From Nitrosopumilaceae archaeon (GTDB lineage Archaea; Thermoproteota; Nitrososphaeria; Nitrososphaerales; Nitrosopumilaceae), in assembly GCA_024644385.1 (NCBI GenBank), contig JAHELB010000001.1, positions 39,739-103,738 of the forward strand: DNA of 64,000 nt, written 5' to 3'. The position numbers and the translations under genes are program-made. Position 1 is the stretch's first letter. Each line of letters begins with the position of its first letter. Shown in pieces: positions 1 to 8,969 of the stretch. The notes under the pieces are model-generated. The model did not search any database. It was not told where the DNA came from and saw only the letters and a program-made list of their open reading frames with translations.

Positions 1-320
1 AAAATTACAAGCGACCGTTCCTTTGAGATTTTTTTAATAATATCTTTGAGGTCTTTTTCAAAATTGATCCTACTTGAGCGAAAAATTTTTAGCTTTTCAT
101 TTTTTTTAATCATTCCGGAAATCAAAAAACCACTATACAATAAGTCAAAATCTAAAAAAATTATTGAGCACGTATTTGAATTAACCAATCTGTTTAAAAA
201 CTCAGTTTTTAGAAAAGGTTGGGAACATAAAATAATATTGGGATTTTTTTCAGAAAATTCTTTTTTAATTTGTGAAAAATCATTATCCAAAACCTGCTTA
301 GGATTTTTATCCAACACCAA
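1..320 (-). CDS. Hypothetical protein, partial (C-terminus beyond window start)
   Basis: Reverse-strand frame open from TTG/GTG/TTG (320/317/314) to position 1: LVLDKNPKQVLDNDFSQIKKEFSEKNPNIILCSQPFLKTEFLNRLVNSNTCSIIFLDFDLLYSGFLISGMI...; more protein-like than the overlapping + ORF 46..360. Confidence 0.65.
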   Translation of the reverse strand, partial: MVLDKNPKQVLDNDFSQIKKEFSEKNPNIILCSQPFLKTEFLNRLVNSNTCSIIFLDFDLLYSGFLISGMIKKNEKLKIFRSSRINFEKDLKDIIKKISKERSLVI

Positions 321-343
321 TTTAGAAATTTCCAGATATAATA

Positions 344-1492
344 ATGAATTTAGACTCTAAAGACGTATCTGAGGACTTTCCATGTGGAAAAATCTACCTA
401 AACAATGCGTCAGTTTCTTTGGTGCCTACATCAAGCATTGAGGCTATGAATGAATTTCTAAAATCTTATAATTCGATAGGTCCAGACTCCATTGATTCTG
501 AACCATTTGTTAGTGAAATATTAAAGAAAACTAGGAAAGTTATAGCAAAGATCATAAACTGTCAACCTGATGAAATTATTTTAACTCAAAGTACAACTGA
601 TGGTGTAAATATTGTCGCAAATGGGCTTTCGTTTGATTCAAATTCTAATATCATAATACGTGGTATGTCTCATGAACATCACGCAAATTTTTATCCTTGG
701 ATTCGACTGAAAAATAAAGTAGAAATTAAAAATCTAACAATTGATAAAAATGGATTTTTTAATTTTGATGAATTAAATAAATTTCTAGATAACAACACAA
801 AATTAGTTGCTCTCAGTCATGCCTTGTATAACACTGGTTCAATTTTACCCATAGAAAAAGTAGGAAAAATCCTGGAAAATAAAATCCCATTTTTCGTTGA
901 CGGAGCTCAAACTGTAGGCTGTTTAGGTAATCTTGATGTAAAAGATCTAAAATGTAATTTTATGGCTTTTAATGGATCAAAATGGCTTTGTGGGCCAATG
1001 GGGACAGGAATATTTTATTGCGATCGAAGTTCAAGTAATTTACTTGAACCAATATCTATAGGTGGTGAATCTGCAATGTTATACGAAGGGTCAAATTTAT
1101 CTTTTAAAGAGTTACCTGAAAAATTTCAAACAGGATTCCGAAACTATGTTGGAATGGTTGGTTTAGAATCATCTGCAAACTATCTTTACAGGTATGGAAT
1201 GGAAAATATCCGGAGAAAAAACCTACATCTCTCAAATATGCTCAGAGAAGAATTATCAAAAAATGAAAAAATAATCTTTTACGGTCCCACAACATCCCAT
1301 GATCGTACAAGCATTATTTCTTTTACAATAGATGGATGCCAGCCAGATATTGTGATAAAAAAATTAGAAAAACAAGGAATTATTTTGGCTGTTAGAGAAA
1401 TTTATGACAAAAAGATAATTCGAGTTTCTCCTCATTTTTTTAATACTGAATCAGAAATTCTTCGAGTTATAGATGCAATAAAGAAATTATAG
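344..1492 (+). CDS. Class V aminotransferase / cysteine desulfurase-like PLP enzyme
   Basis: LNNASVSLVP...DEIILTQSTTDGVNIVANGL...FVDGAQTVG...FNGSKWLCGPMGTG. Confidence 0.85.
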   Translation: MNLDSKDVSEDFPCGKIYLNNASVSLVPTSSIEAMNEFLKSYNSIGPDSIDSEPFVSEILKKTRKVIAKIINCQPDEIILTQSTTDGVNIVANGLSFDSNSNIIIRGMSHEHHANFYPWIRLKNKVEIKNLTIDKNGFFNFDELNKFLDNNTKLVALSHALYNTGSILPIEKVGKILENKIPFFVDGAQTVGCLGNLDVKDLKCNFMAFNGSKWLCGPMGTGIFYCDRSSSNLLEPISIGGESAMLYEGSNLSFKELPEKFQTGFRNYVGMVGLESSANYLYRYGMENIRRKNLHLSNMLREELSKNEKIIFYGPTTSHDRTSIISFTIDGCQPDIVIKKLEKQGIILAVREIYDKKIIRVSPHFFNTESEILRVIDAIKKL

Positions 1493-1759
1493 ATTTTCTT
1501 GTTCTTCTATGACCATCATTGTTAGGGTCGATTGTACTTTACTTATCTTCCTAATCTTATTTGTGATAATTGAGCGTAGATTTTCAGCATTGTCGGAAGT
1601 TAATTTCAGTACAATGTCATAAACCCCATAAACTCCTTGTATCTCAAATTGGATATTTTCATCTTTGAGTATTGGTTTTATTTCTTCGATTATAGAATTA
1701 TCTGAACCAAGATCAGAATTCAAGAGAACGTAGGCAGTAGGCATGTTGCAGATTTTCAT
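1487..1759 (-). CDS. Lrp/AsnC ligand-binding (RAM) domain protein without HTH
   Basis: MPTAYVLLNSDLGSDNSIIEEIK...GVYGVYDIVLKL. Confidence 0.75.
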   Translation of the reverse strand: MKICNMPTAYVLLNSDLGSDNSIIEEIKPILKDENIQFEIQGVYGVYDIVLKLTSDNAENLRSIITNKIRKISKVQSTLTMMVIEEQENL

Positions 1760-1821
1760 GAACAGTATTTAACCTTTAATAAAAATAAAAGACTGATTAA
1801 CTATTCCAAACATCTCGTGAT

Positions 1822-2466
1822 ATGAATTATCTAGATCTTACATTAACGATTTCTGAAAAAATTCCCAACTTTCCAGGTTCACCCACCCCTCACTTTATTC
1901 CTTGGTCTACAATTAAAGATAATTCTTACAATCTTGAATTACTTTTTTTAAGCACTCATACTGGAACCCATCTAGATGCACCTTACCATTTTGTAAAAAA
2001 AGGAGAAAAAATTCATCAAATACCAGTAACCAGGTTTATTGGAAATGCTCTATTAATTAAAATAAAAAAGAAAAAAAATCAAGAAATTACAAAAAAGGAC
2101 CTTCTTGAATTTGAACAAAAAAATGGAAAAATCACAACTTCTTCTTCAATTATTTTTTTCACGGGTTGGCAAAAAAATTTAACTAAGGAATTATATTTTG
2201 AGAATAATCCCGGTCTATCAAAATCAGCAGCTGATTATCTAGTATCAAAAAAAATCAACTTGGTTGGAACAGATTCCCCAAGTATTGATTTAGGAAAAAA
2301 CAAAAATTTCCCTATACATAAAATTTTTGCAAAAAATAATATCTTAATTGTTGAAAACCTATCCAATCTAGAAAAAATTCCTATTCTTGAATTTAACTTT
2401 ATTATTTTACCTCTTAAATTAAAAGGCGCGACAGGCTCCCCTGTTAGAGCTATCGCTTACTACTGA
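1822..2466 (+). CDS. Cyclase family protein (kynurenine formamidase-like)
   Basis: STHTGTHLDAPYHF motif and GTDSPSID. Confidence 0.85.
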   Translation: MNYLDLTLTISEKIPNFPGSPTPHFIPWSTIKDNSYNLELLFLSTHTGTHLDAPYHFVKKGEKIHQIPVTRFIGNALLIKIKKKKNQEITKKDLLEFEQKNGKITTSSSIIFFTGWQKNLTKELYFENNPGLSKSAADYLVSKKINLVGTDSPSIDLGKNKNFPIHKIFAKNNILIVENLSNLEKIPILEFNFIILPLKLKGATGSPVRAIAYY

Positions 2467-3518
2467 ATCATGTGAAATCGATTTTTTTTATAATTTTTTG
2501 ATAAATTCCCCACTATTGGAATTTGATTTCCACAAAATTGACATTGATTCTTTTCATTAAGGTTCCATGACTCTATATCAAAACTAAATCTTTTGATTAC
2601 AATATTATTACATTCAGGACAGTATGTGTGTTCAAGTGGATGACCTGGAACATTTCCAATATAGGCATACTTTAGTCCCACTTTTTTGGCAATTTGATGA
2701 TGTTTTTCCAAAGTTTTCACTGGAGTAGAATCAAACTCCATCATTTTATAATCAGGATGAAAACGCAGAAAATGAATAGGCATCTCTGGCCCAAATTCAT
2801 CATAAACAAATCTACATAACTTTTCAGCATAATCTAAATTATCTCCAACTTGCGGAATAATCAAATCAGTAATCTCTACATGAATTTTGGTTTTATCTCG
2901 AATTTCTAAAAGAGTATCAAAAACCGGTTGAGGATCTGGAATTCCGATGAATTTTCTTGTAAACTCTGGTTCTGCATTACCCTTGAAATCAACCGTGATA
3001 GAATCTAAAAATTCTCCCATCATTTTAACCGATTCGGGAGTATCATACCCATTTGAAACAAATATGTTGTAAAGATTTTTTTGATGAGCTATTATTCCAC
3101 AATCCCTTGCAAATTCTATAAAAATGGAGGGTTCATTATAGGTATAGGCAATGCCATCTGCACCGTTATCTATGGCAGTTTGTACAACTTCTAGTGGAGT
3201 CATATCGACACCTTCAATTTTTCTCCTTTGACTAATATCGTAATTTTGGCAATATTTGCAAAGCCAATTACACCCTGTCGTGGCAATAGAATATACTTTT
3301 GAGCCTGGATGATAATGAGTAACAGGTTTTTTTTCAACGGGGTCAACATGACCTGCAATTACCTTACCATAGACAAATAGATCCAGTTTGCCTTCAATAT
3401 TTCCTCTAATACCACAAAGACCAATTTGTCCTTCAGCCATCTCACAATATCTTGCACATGCTGTACAACGTACCTTGTTGTTTGGTAATTTTTTATAAAG
3501 AACTGCTTCTTTTCCCAT
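2460..3518 (-). CDS. amrS: AmmeMemoRadiSam system radical SAM enzyme
   Basis: GCNWLCKYCQNYDISQRR radical SAM motif; YTYNEPSIFIEFARD. Confidence 0.85.
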   Translation of the reverse strand: MGKEAVLYKKLPNNKVRCTACARYCEMAEGQIGLCGIRGNIEGKLDLFVYGKVIAGHVDPVEKKPVTHYHPGSKVYSIATTGCNWLCKYCQNYDISQRRKIEGVDMTPLEVVQTAIDNGADGIAYTYNEPSIFIEFARDCGIIAHQKNLYNIFVSNGYDTPESVKMMGEFLDSITVDFKGNAEPEFTRKFIGIPDPQPVFDTLLEIRDKTKIHVEITDLIIPQVGDNLDYAEKLCRFVYDEFGPEMPIHFLRFHPDYKMMEFDSTPVKTLEKHHQIAKKVGLKYAYIGNVPGHPLEHTYCPECNNIVIKRFSFDIESWNLNEKNQCQFCGNQIPIVGNLSKNYKKNRFHMIQ

Positions 3519-3600
3519 TTTATCATACTAGATGTTTTTCCAATATAAGGGGATAGCATTTTTCGCAATCCTAAAAATATACAATATTTACAAAATACTT

Positions 3601-4095
3601 ATGAGCAAACCAGGAAATGCATGGAGAAAAATCCATGGAAAAATTACCAAAAGGCCAACTAATTTCTCTTGGTTAATTGAAGAAAAACTCGCCGGATCTG
3701 GAATGCCAACAAGTTTTGATGAGTTAAACTGGATTCTAGAACAGGGAGTAAAATCTATTGTAACTATGACAGAAAATTCCTTGCCAGAAAATTGGGTAAA
3801 CGACATTAGATATTTGCATGTTCCTACCCCGGATCTAACTGCTCCAGATATGGAGAAAATTGATGTAGCAGTTGACTTTATTCATGAAAACATAACAGAT
3901 AATCAAGCTGTGATGGTTCACTGTGCTGCCGGGATGGGAAGGGCAGGAACCATTTTAGCCTGTTATCTAGTAAAATATCAAAAATATTCCTCGAAAGAAG
4001 CAATAAAGAAAATTCGAAAAGAAAGACCTGGTTCTATTCAATCTGAAACGCAGGAACTAGCAATTACTTTTTATCAAAAACATATTGGAAATTAA
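3601..4095 (+). CDS. Dual-specificity protein phosphatase family
   Basis: VMVHCAAGMGRAGTILACYL matches HCxxGxxR; ORF track opens at 3532 but ATG 3601 (MSKPGNAW) fits better. Confidence 0.85.
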   Translation: MSKPGNAWRKIHGKITKRPTNFSWLIEEKLAGSGMPTSFDELNWILEQGVKSIVTMTENSLPENWVNDIRYLHVPTPDLTAPDMEKIDVAVDFIHENITDNQAVMVHCAAGMGRAGTILACYLVKYQKYSSKEAIKKIRKERPGSIQSETQELAITFYQKHIGN

Positions 4096-4096
4096 T

Positions 4097-4234
4097 TTAA
4101 ACAAACTCTGAAACTAGCTTTCCATCTACAACTTTTATTCGAAGTTTTATATTTTCTTTAAATATTAAAATTAATTCTTCAGTCTCTTCGACCTTCACTA
4201 ATTCTTGCATTTTGATTTGATCAAACTTTGCCAT
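4097..4234 (-). CDS. 45-aa hypothetical microprotein
   Basis: Manual translation MAKFDQIKMQELVKVEETEELILIFKENIKLRIKVVDGKLVSEFV*; resembles the adjacent ORF. Confidence 0.6.
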   Translation of the reverse strand: MAKFDQIKMQELVKVEETEELILIFKENIKLRIKVVDGKLVSEFV

Positions 4235-4243
4235 ATTTCTCAC

Positions 4244-4396
4244 CTATTCTGGAATTGACACAGTTTCAATCTTTCCGTCAACGGCCTTGATGAATAAAAA
4301 CCTGTTATCTTTAAAAATAAATGTAATTCCCCCTTCCTTATCTGGTTCCTCAACCTCAAGAACTATTTGTCCCAAAAGACCGTCGTACTTTGCCAT
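4244..4396 (-). CDS. 50-aa hypothetical microprotein
   Basis: Manual translation MAKYDGLLGQIVLEVEEPDKEGGITFIFKDNRFLFIKAVDGKIETVSIPE*. Confidence 0.6.
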   Translation of the reverse strand: MAKYDGLLGQIVLEVEEPDKEGGITFIFKDNRFLFIKAVDGKIETVSIPE

Positions 4397-4519
4397 ATTA
4401 ATCCATAAAAAAAGTTCCTTATATCCCTAATTGAACTAAATATTATTTTTATATTAATGGTAATTTTGAAAGGTGAATTTAAATTATAAATTATTTTCAA
4501 AAAATCAAAATAAAAAACT

Positions 4520-4930
4520 GTGAACAGGAAAAAACTTGAACAAATAATAAGGATAATTTTTTCTGTTTTTATGAAAATGGACCATGCACAGTTTTGCCAA
4601 GAAATCTTAGAAAAAAACCCTCAAATTCGATTTAGTGGAATTTTAAACTCTCGAGGAGATTTAATGGTAGAACGTAATCGAGATGAATCTGCAAAACTAC
4701 TGGATGATGGCGAAATTAAAATGTCAATTCATTATACTTTTCAAAGATGGACTAGTATTCAAAATCTTGCCCATAAAATAGGTAAGGAAAAAACAAGCAT
4801 TACAGAATTTGACAAAGTAACACTAATTAGTATTCTTTTAAATGATGGAAATCTTCTTTTATTGAGTTCAGAACCTGGAGTCAATTATATGGAGATATTA
4901 TCCAAAGTTAGACAATCCATACCACATTAA
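4520..4930 (+). CDS. Hypothetical protein
   Basis: 136-aa ORF, GTG start. Confidence 0.65.
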   Translation: MNRKKLEQIIRIIFSVFMKMDHAQFCQEILEKNPQIRFSGILNSRGDLMVERNRDESAKLLDDGEIKMSIHYTFQRWTSIQNLAHKIGKEKTSITEFDKVTLISILLNDGNLLLLSSEPGVNYMEILSKVRQSIPH

Positions 4931-5011
4931 TAATTTAAAAAAAATATTGAATTTGATTTTATTAGATTAATTTATTCTCAAATTATAAGGCAGTAAAAAA
5001 ATAAAAAAATA

Positions 5012-5272
5012 ATGAAAGGACTTTATTGGTTAGTATTAGGACTCTGCGTTTGGTTTATTCCATACATAATCATGCAATCAATAGAGACACCAGAAAATCC
5101 TGAAGAATCTACCAAGGAAATATTATATACGCTTCCTCAAGAAATAATTATTTTTCATCTTGGAATAGCTGTAGTTATTATGGTAAAAGCAGTAATAACA
5201 ATTCGAAAGGAACGCAGAAATTCAAGATCTGAAGATTCAAAAAAAGGAAAGAAAAAATCCAAACACTCGTAG
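5012..5272 (+). CDS. Hypothetical small membrane protein, two TM segments, Lys-rich tail
   Basis: GLYWLVLGLCVWFIPYIIM and IIIFHLGIAVVIMVKAVI; tail KKGKKKSKHS. Confidence 0.7.
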   Translation: MKGLYWLVLGLCVWFIPYIIMQSIETPENPEESTKEILYTLPQEIIIFHLGIAVVIMVKAVITIRKERRNSRSEDSKKGKKKSKHS

Positions 5273-5385
5273 TATCAATGATTTACCAAAAATAAGAACC
5301 AAAATTCAAAATTATCAAATATTTTTTCCTTTTCATAATTGATAATTAGATAGTATAATAAATACGAAAATTTTTGACATTTAGT

Positions 5386-5964
5386 ATGAAGAAAATTGAG
5401 GCTATAATTAAGAGATCCAGTTATACATTAATTGCTGAAAAATTAAATGCCCTTGGATATACTATCATTGATAAGAGAAATTTAGAAGATAATCCGATCT
5501 TTGATAAACAAAGATTATCTAAAAAGGTAGGGGATAGTCCTTTTGAGGTAATCCCTCTTTCCAAAATTGAATTGGTTGTAACAGAAAAAGATGCTAGAAA
5601 AGTTATAGATATTATTTCAAAAAAATCAGGGTTCTCTTCAAACCAAATTGGGAAAATCTTTATTTCAGAAATGGAAGAGGTGGTAGAAATTGATTCTCTT
5701 CAAAGTACACAAGATCTTGAGATAGATGAAAATAAATCTCCACAAAAACCAAAAATTATCCGAGGTAGATTGGTTCCCCTTCAGAAACATACTTTGCTTC
5801 GACTACAACATGTTTATACTGAAAACCACGAGATCCTGATTTCAGATTATAGAATAAAATCATTTAGTGATTTTGTTAATCACTGTATAATGGGATATCT
5901 TCCCGCCTTTGAAAAAAAACTCAAACACTCTTCGATTATTTATGAAAATAATTTTAAATTTTAA
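5386..5964 (+). CDS. Divergent PII-like protein with C-terminal extension
   Basis: MKKIEAIIKRSSYTLIAEKLNALGYTIID...IELVVTEKDARKVIDIISKK...IGKIFIS resembles the PII fold, followed by about 80 extra aa. Confidence 0.65.
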   Translation: MKKIEAIIKRSSYTLIAEKLNALGYTIIDKRNLEDNPIFDKQRLSKKVGDSPFEVIPLSKIELVVTEKDARKVIDIISKKSGFSSNQIGKIFISEMEEVVEIDSLQSTQDLEIDENKSPQKPKIIRGRLVPLQKHTLLRLQHVYTENHEILISDYRIKSFSDFVNHCIMGYLPAFEKKLKHSSIIYENNFKF

Positions 5965-6290
5965 ATAACTTCCTCTCCTTCATTCCCAGTTGCAATATCG
6001 ATAGAGCGAAGAACTGGTGAAACAAAGATTTTCCCGACAGTACCTTTATTTTTAAAAATAGTTATAACTTGATCTTCTTTGCTTTCTGGAATAACTAACT
6101 CAATAATATATTTCTGGCTAAATTGGGGTTGAAATATAGCACTTCCTTTTTTGGCATGAATTTCCGGTGGAGGTCGTTTTCCTCGCCCTCGAACTTTACC
6201 TACAGTAAGACCACCAATGTGGAACTCCTTTAATGCCTCACTAATGGCCATTACATCATTATTTGCAAGAATTGCTTCTATTTTTAACAC
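5961..6290 (-). CDS. glnK: P-II family nitrogen regulator
   Basis: MLKIEAILANNDVMAISEALKEFHIGGLTVGKVRGRGKRPP...YIIELVIPE...GKIFVSPV; adjacent to amt. Confidence 0.9.
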   Translation of the reverse strand: MLKIEAILANNDVMAISEALKEFHIGGLTVGKVRGRGKRPPPEIHAKKGSAIFQPQFSQKYIIELVIPESKEDQVITIFKNKGTVGKIFVSPVLRSIDIATGNEGEEVI

Positions 6291-6407
6291 TAAAAAATTT
6301 ACGAGGTTTTTCCCAAATAATAGTTTCAGATTTTGATAATCATTTGATTATCAATTAGTTATCAATTTTCGTTATTATTATTTAGTTTCCCAAACTTTTG
6401 ATTACCG

Positions 6408-7724
6408 TTGCCAATTGATACAGGTGATACTGCATGGATGCTCGTAGCAGGGAGCTTGGTACTTTTAATGATTCCTGCTCTAGGACTTTTCGAATCAGGT
6501 TTATTAAGAAAAAAAAATGCTGTATCGGTTTTCATGCAAATTTTCTTTGGTTTAGCATTACTTAGCGTAATGTGGTTTGTATTTGGTTTTAGTTTATCGT
6601 TTGGTCCAGATGAAACAGGCGGGTTAATGGGAAATTTGGATTGGGTTTTCCTTAAGGGAGTACCGTGGGACGATGCACTTGATTATGCACCGACAATCCC
6701 AGGAGTTTTGTTTGTAAAATTCCAATTAATGTTTGCCGCGATTACTCCACTCCTTCTTACAGGTACTATAGCAGAACGAATGAAATTTAGTTCTTTTATC
6801 ATTTTCATAGCAACATGGTCCATACTCATCTACTATCCTCTGGTGCATTGGGTATGGGGGGGAGGATGGTTATCTGCCATTGGGGTAGTTGATTTTGCCG
6901 GCGGTATAGTAATCCACACAAGTGTAGGAATGGGAGCATTGGCTGCTGCAATTGTTCTTGGTCGAAGAAGGTTCTTTGGCCCAGCAATTGAAATTCCACA
7001 CAGTATCCCATTGGCTGTAGTAGGTTCTTCACTTCTTTGGCTTGGGTGGTTTGGATTTAATGCAGGAAGTGCTTTAGCCTCGGGATCTCTAGCAGGAAAC
7101 ACCGTCATTGTAACTCACATGGCATCTTCGGTTTCTGCTTTGATATGGGTAGGATTATCATGGATGAGGACAGGAAAACCTTCAGTAGTTGCAGCTATAA
7201 ACGGAGCAATTGCAGGGTTGGCGGGAATTACACCAGCATCAGGTTTTGTTAGTGTAGAACACTCCTTTGTCATTGGGATTGCAATAGGACTTGCTTCCTA
7301 CTCTACAATTATTATCTTCAAGGAGAAATTGAAAATAGATGACGCATTAGATGTAAGTTCAATCCATGGAACTGCTGGTATAATAGGAGCTCTGGCAATA
7401 GGGATTTTCGCCAGTCAAGCTGTTAACCCTGCAGGTCCTAATGGTCTTCTCTTTGGCAATCCAGATCAATTAGGAATACAAGCAATCGGAGTTGGAGTGG
7501 CAGCAGCTTTAGGATTTGGGGGAACTTTCATAATTATGAAAGTTCTTGATTTTTTAATAGGAGTACGAGTATCGCCAGAAGTAGAAGATGCTGGTTTAGA
7601 TATAAGCGAACATGCTGAACGCGCCTATGCTGATGAAGAGGAGTTCAAACTAGACATGGATGAGTATGTTAAAAGTTTAAAGGATAAAGGAGAATTTTTC
7701 TTCAATAAAAAAGATAAATCATAA
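6408..7724 (+). CDS. amt: Ammonium transporter (no N-terminal signal extension)
   Basis: DTAWMLVAGSLVLLMIPALGLFESGLLRKKN; GWFGFNAGSALA; SSIHGTAGIIGALAIG; TTG start. Confidence 0.93.
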   Translation: MPIDTGDTAWMLVAGSLVLLMIPALGLFESGLLRKKNAVSVFMQIFFGLALLSVMWFVFGFSLSFGPDETGGLMGNLDWVFLKGVPWDDALDYAPTIPGVLFVKFQLMFAAITPLLLTGTIAERMKFSSFIIFIATWSILIYYPLVHWVWGGGWLSAIGVVDFAGGIVIHTSVGMGALAAAIVLGRRRFFGPAIEIPHSIPLAVVGSSLLWLGWFGFNAGSALASGSLAGNTVIVTHMASSVSALIWVGLSWMRTGKPSVVAAINGAIAGLAGITPASGFVSVEHSFVIGIAIGLASYSTIIIFKEKLKIDDALDVSSIHGTAGIIGALAIGIFASQAVNPAGPNGLLFGNPDQLGIQAIGVGVAAALGFGGTFIIMKVLDFLIGVRVSPEVEDAGLDISEHAERAYADEEEFKLDMDEYVKSLKDKGEFFFNKKDKS

Positions 7725-7753
7725 CATAACTATTTTAAAAAATTTTATGGTGT

Positions 7754-8299
7754 TTAATTTATTATTAATTCAATCTCTTTGGAATTGTTTTTTATACTAT
7801 CTGATTCCGTATAATCGTGTTTTTGCCAAGAGGCAAAAACCTCTGCTCCAATCTTATGTTTACCCGGACCAAGATCTGAGGCTTTGAAGGTAAATTTTTC
7901 GTTAAAATCAAATAATTCTTGCCTTACCTCTTCTTCTGAAAGTCGAATAAATGGTTCAAAATTTTTGGCAACTTGGACCCAAATTCTTCTATCCTTCATT
8001 GGATTCACTAATTTTGGATTCCTAGTCCAAAAAATTGCAGCTTTTCTATAAGTATCAATTGTTTTACCAATCTCTTTTTTTCTAAAACCTCCAGAGATCA
8101 ACTTAACACCATACTTTAATTTGAAAGTGACATCATTGTTGTTGTAGGCTTTTGTCCAATTTGCCTCATTGAACGAATCTCGAATATCGCCTTCTATTGA
8201 AAATTGGACGTTTATTTCGATGGTATCATTAGAAGAATGTTGGTCCTTACTATCTACAAGTAAAATCTCTGAAATCTTACTATTACTCATTCTAACCAA
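7754..8299 (-). CDS. Hypothetical protein
   Basis: 181-aa ORF filling the space between amt and rpoL. Confidence 0.65.
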   Translation of the reverse strand: MVRMSNSKISEILLVDSKDQHSSNDTIEINVQFSIEGDIRDSFNEANWTKAYNNNDVTFKLKYGVKLISGGFRKKEIGKTIDTYRKAAIFWTRNPKLVNPMKDRRIWVQVAKNFEPFIRLSEEEVRQELFDFNEKFTFKASDLGPGKHKIGAEVFASWQKHDYTESDSIKNNSKEIELIIN

Positions 8300-8341
8300 T
8301 CATAATGATTTATATCCACAATAAGTGCGTTTTCTGAATAC

Positions 8342-8620
8342 ATGCACGCTCAGATTCTAAGTTCAGCACCAAAGGAACTCAATTTATCAATTAAAAACAC
8401 GGATGTAGGAATTTTGTATATTATTCAGCATGAACTCTTAAAGTCTTCAAGTATCGATTTTGCTGGAGTTATTGTAAAACACCCACTAACAAATGAATGC
8501 TGGATGAAAGTCAACTCTAAAAATAAACCCATACAAGAAATAAAAAATGCCACCCAGACAGCAATCAAAACAGTAGATGATCTTAAAAAATTATTTAATT
8601 CGAAAATTAAGGTAAATTAA
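8342..8620 (+). CDS. rpoL: DNA-directed RNA polymerase subunit L
   Basis: NTDVGILYIIQHELLKSSSIDFAGVIVKHPLTNECWMKV. Confidence 0.85.
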   Translation: MHAQILSSAPKELNLSIKNTDVGILYIIQHELLKSSSIDFAGVIVKHPLTNECWMKVNSKNKPIQEIKNATQTAIKTVDDLKKLFNSKIKVN

Positions 8621-8935
8621 ATGAAATTTTGCCCCAAATGTGAGGTCAAATTAAAAAAAGATGGTGGAGACCTTAAATGCCCAAAATGTGGTTATGTTGA
8701 GGGAAAAATTTCTGTAACAAAAAAAAAAATAGTACAAGAAAAATCGACTGAACCATTCAATGTATTTGAAGAGAATGAAGGAGAAGAAACATTGCCCACT
8801 ATCAAAATTGAATGTGAAAGTTGTGGTCATAATGAAGCTGTTTGGTGGATGTTGCAAACTCGAAGCGCTGATGAACCCACTACACAGTTTTACAGATGTG
8901 TAAAATGTAGATACACTTGGCGCAATTACGCATAA
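8621..8935 (+). CDS. tfs: Transcription factor S (TFIIS-like)
   Basis: FCPKCEVKLKKDGGDLKCPKCGY... C-terminal ribbon QTRSADEPTTQFYRCVKCRYTWRNY. Confidence 0.93.
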   Translation: MKFCPKCEVKLKKDGGDLKCPKCGYVEGKISVTKKKIVQEKSTEPFNVFEENEGEETLPTIKIECESCGHNEAVWWMLQTRSADEPTTQFYRCVKCRYTWRNYA

Positions 8936-8969
8936 CGTTTAACTGGACCTTAGGCACCTAAAAAATAGT

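Noticed and set aside
46-360. + strand 104-aa ORF
   Set aside because: Low-complexity composition and overlap with a more convincing minus-strand coding frame; treated as a shadow ORF.
3359-3568. Minus ORF 69 aa and + shadow 3588..3806 region
   Set aside because: Overlap the well-supported amrS and phosphatase genes in other frames.
6826-7108. Minus ORFs inside amt
   Set aside because: Antisense shadow ORFs of a conserved transporter; no independent features.
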